From contig JASAND010006515.1 of NCBI GenBank assembly GCA_030248195.1, positions 20,035-84,034 on the forward strand: DNA of 64,000 nucleotides. The letters run 5' to 3'. The notes beneath the pieces were generated by a model. The model was not told the DNA's origin, made no database searches, and saw nothing but the letters and a program-made list of their open reading frames with translations. Positions 59,045-64,000 of this stretch are shown here, in pieces. The stretch is from Trissonchulus latispiculum (Eukaryota > Nematoda > Enoplea > Enoplida > Ironidae). Positions within the stretch are counted from its first letter, which is position 1. Every line of letters begins with the position of its first letter. Both the position numbers and the translations under genes were made by a program.

Positions 59045-61300
59045 TTAAAACCAAATTTGACAACTTTTGGAAATTTTGATTTTTGAGCAATTAGGACCCC
59101 TTGCCAGGGCGCCACAGGTCGCTAGAGACCAATTTGGAGGGGTCCTCCAATGAGATAAAATGTTCGCCTCACCAAGGGCTTTCATTTGATACCAAACTTG
59201 AAAACCTTTCAAAAAATTGATTTTGGACCGGTCCGGACCCTGGTCAGGGCGCCACAGGCCGCTGGGACCAGTTTGGAGGGGTCCTCCAATGAGATAAAAT
59301 GTTCGCCTCACCCAAGTTCTTTCATTTGATACCAGACTTGGCCACTTTTGGAAAAATCGATTTTTGGCCATTTTGGACCGGTCCGGACCTTGGTCAGGGC
59401 GCCACAGGCCGCTGGGTCCACTTTGGAGGGGTCCTCCAATGACAAAAAATATTCGCCTCACCAAAGGCTTTCATTTGATAGCAAACTTGGAAATTTATTT
59501 AAAAAACCAATTTTTGACCAGTCCGGACCCTGGTCAGGGCGCCACAGGCCGCTGGGTCCACTTTGGAGGGGTCCTCCAATGACAAAAAATGTTCGCCTCA
59601 CCAAGGGCTTTCATTTGATACCAAACTTGGCCACTTTTGGAAAAATCGATTTTTGACCATTTTGGACCGGTCCGGACCCTGGTCAGGGCGCCACAGGCCG
59701 CTGGGACCAGTTTGGAGGGGTCCTCCAATGAGATAAAATGTTCGCCTCACCAAGTTCTTTCATTTGATACCAGACTTGGCCACTTTTGGAAAAATCGATT
59801 TTTGGCCATTTTGGACCGGTCCGGACCCTGGTCAGGGCGCCACAGGCCGCTGGGTCCACTTTGGAGGGGTCCTCCAATGACAAAAAATATTCGCCTCACC
59901 AAGGGCTTTCATTTGATAGCAAACTTGGAAATTTATTTAAAAAACCGATTTTTGACCAGTCCGGACCCTGGTCAGGGCGCCACAGGCCGCTGGGTCCACT
60001 TTGGAGGGGTCCTCCAATGACAAAAAATGTTCGCCTCACCAAGGGCTTTCATTTAATACCAAACTTAGCCACTTTTGGAAAAATCCATTTTTGGCCATTT
60101 TGGACCCTGGTCAGGGCGCCACAGGCCGCTGGATCCACTTTGGAGGGGTCCTCCAATGAGAAAATATGTTCGCCTCACCAAGGGCTTTCATTTGATACCA
60201 AAGTTGGAACTTTTATAATAAAATCGATTTTCGACCTTTCCGGATCCTGGTCAGAGCGCCACAGGCCGCTGGGGCCACTTTGGAGGGGTCCTCCAATGAG
60301 AAAAAATTGTTTGCCTCACCAAGGGCTTTCGTCTGATACCAAAGTTGGAATTTTTATAAAAAATCGATTTTTGACCATTTTGGACCCTGGTCAGGGCGCC
60401 ACAGGCCGCTGGAGCCACTTTGGAGGGGTCCTCCAATGACAAAAAATGTTCGCCTCACCAAGGGCTTTCATTTGATACCAAACTTGGCCACTTTTGGAAA
60501 AATCGATTTTTGACCATTTTGGACCCGTCCGGACCCTGGTCAGGGCGCCACAGACCGCAGAGTCCACTTTGGAGGGGTCCTCCAATGACAAAAAATGTTC
60601 GCCTCACCAAGGGCTTTCATTTGATACCAAACTTGGCCACTTTTGGAAAAATCGATTTTTGACCATTTTGGACCGGTCCGGACCCTGGTCAGGGCGCCAC
60701 AGACCGCAGAGTCCACTTTGGAGGGGTCCTCCAATGACAAAAAATGTTCGCCTCACCAAAGGCTTTCATTTGATACCAAACTTAGCCACTTTTGGAAAAA
60801 TCGATTTTTGGGCATTTTGGACCGGTCCGGACCCTGGTCAGGGCGCCAGAGGCCGCTGGATCCACTTTGGAGGGGTCCTCCAATGACAAATAATGTTCGC
60901 CTCACCAAGGGCTTTCATTTGATCAAACTTGGCCACATTTGCAAAAAATCGATTTTTGGGCATTTTGTACCGGTCCGGACCCTGGTCAGGGCGCCAGAGG
61001 CCACTGGATCCACTTTGGAGGGGTCCTCCAATGACAAAAAATGTTCGCCTCACCAAGGGCTTTCATCTGATACCAAACTTGGCCACTTTTGGAAAAATCG
61101 ATTTTTGGCCATTTTGGACCGGTCCGGACCCTGGTCAGGGCGCCACAGGCCGCTGGATCCTCTTTGGAGGGGTCCTCCAATGACAAAAAATGTTCGCCTC
61201 ACCAAGGGCTTTCATTTGATACCAAACTTAGTCACTTTTGGAAAAATCGATTTTTGGCCATTTTGGACCCGGTCCCCGGTCCGGACCCCTGGCCAGGGCG
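59045..61300. repeat. ~149-bp satellite, about 15 monomers
   Basis: The monomer includes GGACCCTGGTCAGGGCGCCA, CAGGCCGCTGGGTCCACTTT, GGAGGGGTCCTCCAATGAC, TGTTCGCCTCACCAAGGGCT, TTCATTTGATACCAAACTTG and GAAAAATCGATTTTTGGCCA. Because 149 is not a multiple of three, one open frame reads successive monomers in all three registers before a stop. This produces long artefactual frames on both strands. Some monomers lack the segment before GGACCC and are shorter (~140). The array breaks down after 61300, though GACCCCTGGCCAGGGCGCCA recurs at about 61620. Confidence 0.92.
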
Positions 61301-64000
61301 CCACAGGGGTCCGGGCGAAACCTACTATAGCCTATGCTGTAGTGCTCCCGCACCCCACCCCAAACCCCAAATAACAGAGACCTGCTCACTGTAGATATTT
61401 CTGTAGAAGAGGTTAAAGTTGGAGTTGCGACACGGTAGGGCCCACCACCATCAGGGTGCCCCCCAGCCACATGGATAGGTCCTAGAGCGAAACTAATGGG
61501 CCATTTAGATTCACCATATAGGGATTCCTATTCGAATACGAAACCTCAGCCCAGCAGCTCTTATGTATAGGGCTGCCTACTCCGTAGGCCCAGACCCCCC
61601 CTTTTACACACTAACTTTTGACCCCTGGCCAGGGCGCCACAAACCACCGAGCAGCACCATCTCACTTCCCGGAGCCCTTCACCCTTGGGCCATGCCACAT
61701 GAGCCATATGAGAGCCCGGCTTCGCTCGCTCCGTTCTATTTCGAAGTGCAATTATTTTCGGACTTTTTTCGGGGGTCACCTGGGGCGTCCCCACCAGGGG
61801 GGTGGGGCCATCTGGGGGGTCCGGGAACCGCGGAAAGTAATTTCCCCGGAATTGCGGAACTTTTTGTACAAAAAAACCTAAAATAGTACGGCTCTGAAGG
61901 GTCTTCCGACCTGCACCCCTGGGGGGAAAAAATGGAGAGAAACGCGACCTGCGCGGGGGGGCCAATAATTTTCATATCTCAGCATCTACCCGGCCGATCC
62001 GGCCGAAATTTTCACAGCATGTACCCTGCCCCCAGGCTCTTCACACACCAAGTTTGAGCCCGATCGTCCACTCCTCCGCTGGCCACAGGCCAAACAATGT
62101 CCAGATTATACATTGCGTCAACTTTTCCCTATCTGGGGAGCGCTAACGCGCTCCCCCTAACCCATACACTACAGACTAGTGCTGGCACTGGGACCAACCC
62201 GCTTCCACTTCCCATTAGTTATGCGTGGAGTAGAGATGGGCGTGCAAGGCGTTTAGAACTACCGATTTTACAGTCGGTAGACCGATCTCCTGAGACAACA
62301 AAGCTTTCTCGGCTCTAGCCAACCCAGCTATCCATCCTTAATCGCCAAATGCGTACCACCACTGTGGAGATGGTAGTTATAGCAGAAGTCTACGTATAAT
62401 CTTTAACCGGATACAATCATCACTTGAGTTGACACTCCTGACCCTGGTGCTGAGAATCTGGGAATCGGCACAGCAATACTTATGTAATCATTGCCCAGGG
62501 CAAACCTTTACCTTTGATGGTCCAAAAAATATATCACTGACTTGCCTACAAAAGCCTTCAGACAGGCCCGTCGAGGAGAAAATATTTGAGATGGAAAAGG
62601 AGGAAAATTAATGTCTTAGGTAACGAAAATTATAAAATCAAATCAAGGTGCGAGGCTGTTCCTGTTGGAAGCTAGTTACCGATGATTATAAATTAAACTT
62701 CTACTAGTTTGGTCCACTCTGAAAATGCTGGAACGGTTCCACGTCGTTAGCAAGATAACAAACTTCCTACGAATTTTATCCAGTGTGGTAAGGTTAAAAA
62801 GCAATTACCCAGAAATTCTCTATACCCATACAGACAGTGGCGTAGATAGGTCATTGCTTCGGGGGGGGGGGGCGGATTTTCTACAAGTCGGGGGGGGGGG
62901 CCCCGAGCCCGACCCCCCCCCCTCCCCGAAATTGTGCAATTTTTACCTCGACCCACAATCAGCTTTCAATATTTCTATAAGTAAAATTGAGTTTTTCAGA
63001 TTTTCACCAAAGAATGTGTACAGCAGTTTTAATTCTTAATTAGTATCTAAACTTGAGAAATTTTTCTCAGATTTTCACCAAAAAAAACGGCTTGATTATT
63101 AAAGCTGACATTTTCTGATTTTCACCAAAACCTACTAGAGAAACTTTATATATATAATTCTTTAATGCCAGTTGGACAGTAGGACCCCCTTGGGAGTTGG
63201 GCAGACCCCAGAGACCGGGGGAGTTCGGGGGGCCGAAGAATTTTTCATATTTACCCTCCGGAGGAATAATTTTGAGCACTTTCTTTATTAAGTGCCACAT
63301 CTGCAAGACTAAAGAGAGAAACATTTATTTTAGGAAAATGAAGTAATCAATATCAAGTTGTCATAGTAGTTAGCAATATGAGTAAGAATGCACAATCAGG
63401 AGTATAGTAGCGCTGCCCCCAGTAGAAAATTTTGAGAAATACTACGTTTTAAACCTATTTTTCCGGTAACTTTCGCACAAAAATCGTCATCTACATTTGT
63501 CATCTACATCTACGTCATCTGTATTTTGACTCAGAGCGAGCAAATTTTTTGAAAAATTAAAGGCTTGAAACCTATCCATATTTCAGACTTCTGTTCCAGC
63601 AAAAACTAGCGCAGTAAGTAAGCTCGCGCTGCGCGCGAGCAATGCAACTGCTCCACGGGCAAAACTTACAGTGGGGCAAAGGTGCTTCGGGGGGGGGCGC
63701 CCGCCGGGCGCCCCCCCTTATCTACGCCCATGCATACAGAATAGATAAAAAAATCCTAGTGCTGAACTGTTTTTTGTTTATTCAGTATGCAGACAAAAGT
63801 TGTCAACTAATGGGATGGGCCGGGCCTGAGTTGGTGCGGGCCGGACCTGTGTCAGAGAAACTTTTTGGAGCTCGCCGGATAAAGCCGACTAAAATTTTTT
63901 CACGGGCCGGGCCTGAAAACTTTGGGTCTGTAAAGGTCCTCTACTTCATTATCCGGAGCCGCCTATAAAAGGCGCAGTCCAGACGAAAACAAGCATGTGT
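61301..64000. other. no gene seen; G/C-tract repeat sequence to the window end
   Basis: Contains satellite-like words near 61620, long G runs near 62860-62900 and 63690, and C runs near 62915. Near 63815-63920 the words GGGCCGGGCCTGA and GCGGGCCGGACCTG are repeated. A 60-codon frame at 62429 (MTLLTLVLRIWESAQQYLCN) is unrecognised. The rightmost bases show no exon. Confidence 0.4.

Noticed and set aside
59045..61470. Frames of 130-243 codons resembling a tandem-repeat protein
   Set aside because: The 149-bp monomer shifts register each unit and is open on both strands, which is expected of a satellite, not of a conserved protein.

Overview
This window is A+T-rich animal nuclear DNA, most likely from an invertebrate. 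The genes are split by GT-AG introns and include animal families: a choline-transporter-like SLC44 protein, a coronin, a pentatricopeptide-type protein and a probable complex I accessory subunit. They sit among Ty3/gypsy, BEL/Pao, non-LTR and many non-autonomous inverted-repeat elements. I cannot name the species. There is no sign of prokaryotic operons, CRISPR arrays or recognisable rRNA/tRNA genes.

Layout. 1-570 is a short-period minisatellite. 570-8960 is repeat-derived sequence with long G/C homopolymers and several inverted-repeat elements. 8962-11671 (+) holds three phase-compatible exons of a helical-repeat protein, possibly the mitochondrial RNase P subunit PRORP. The gene then disappears into a 152-bp tandem array that is broken up by other repeats and two foldback elements (11672-15880). 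16089-22081 (+) holds C-terminal exons of a coronin: the conserved end of the WD domain, then a linker exon with a reading-frame conflict, then two tentative distal exons beyond a 3.8-kb intron filled with tandem repeats.

22100-27530 contains a decayed BEL/Pao integrase region and anonymous repeat sequence. 27548 onward is the start of an old LTR. 28283-32939 (-) is a complete-length Ty3/gypsy insertion with 184-bp LTRs that look identical and a perfect 5-bp target duplication, but its pol is broken in three places. 33475-33609 is a (TG)n tract. 34527-36264 is a G+C-richer block of unknown nature between two ~147-bp direct repeats. 36265-43500 is mostly anonymous, with a Tc1/mariner-like MITE at 40365-40926.

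The best-preserved host gene is an SLC44/CTL transporter on the + strand (43570-54501). About twenty exons can be joined from the initiator ATG to the stop and poly(A) signal, with one phase problem at exon 13. Its introns have been colonised by several palindromic elements with clear target-site duplications. Downstream lies the last exon of a probable NDUFB3-like gene on the - strand (56596-56787), a 1.1-kb foldback element (57246-58354), a ~59-bp tandem array, a ~149-bp satellite (59045-61300) and G/C-tract-rich repeats to the end.

The visible host genes do not form a functional cluster. The main theme is a few ordinary genes whose introns are shaped by non-autonomous inverted-repeat elements and tandem arrays.
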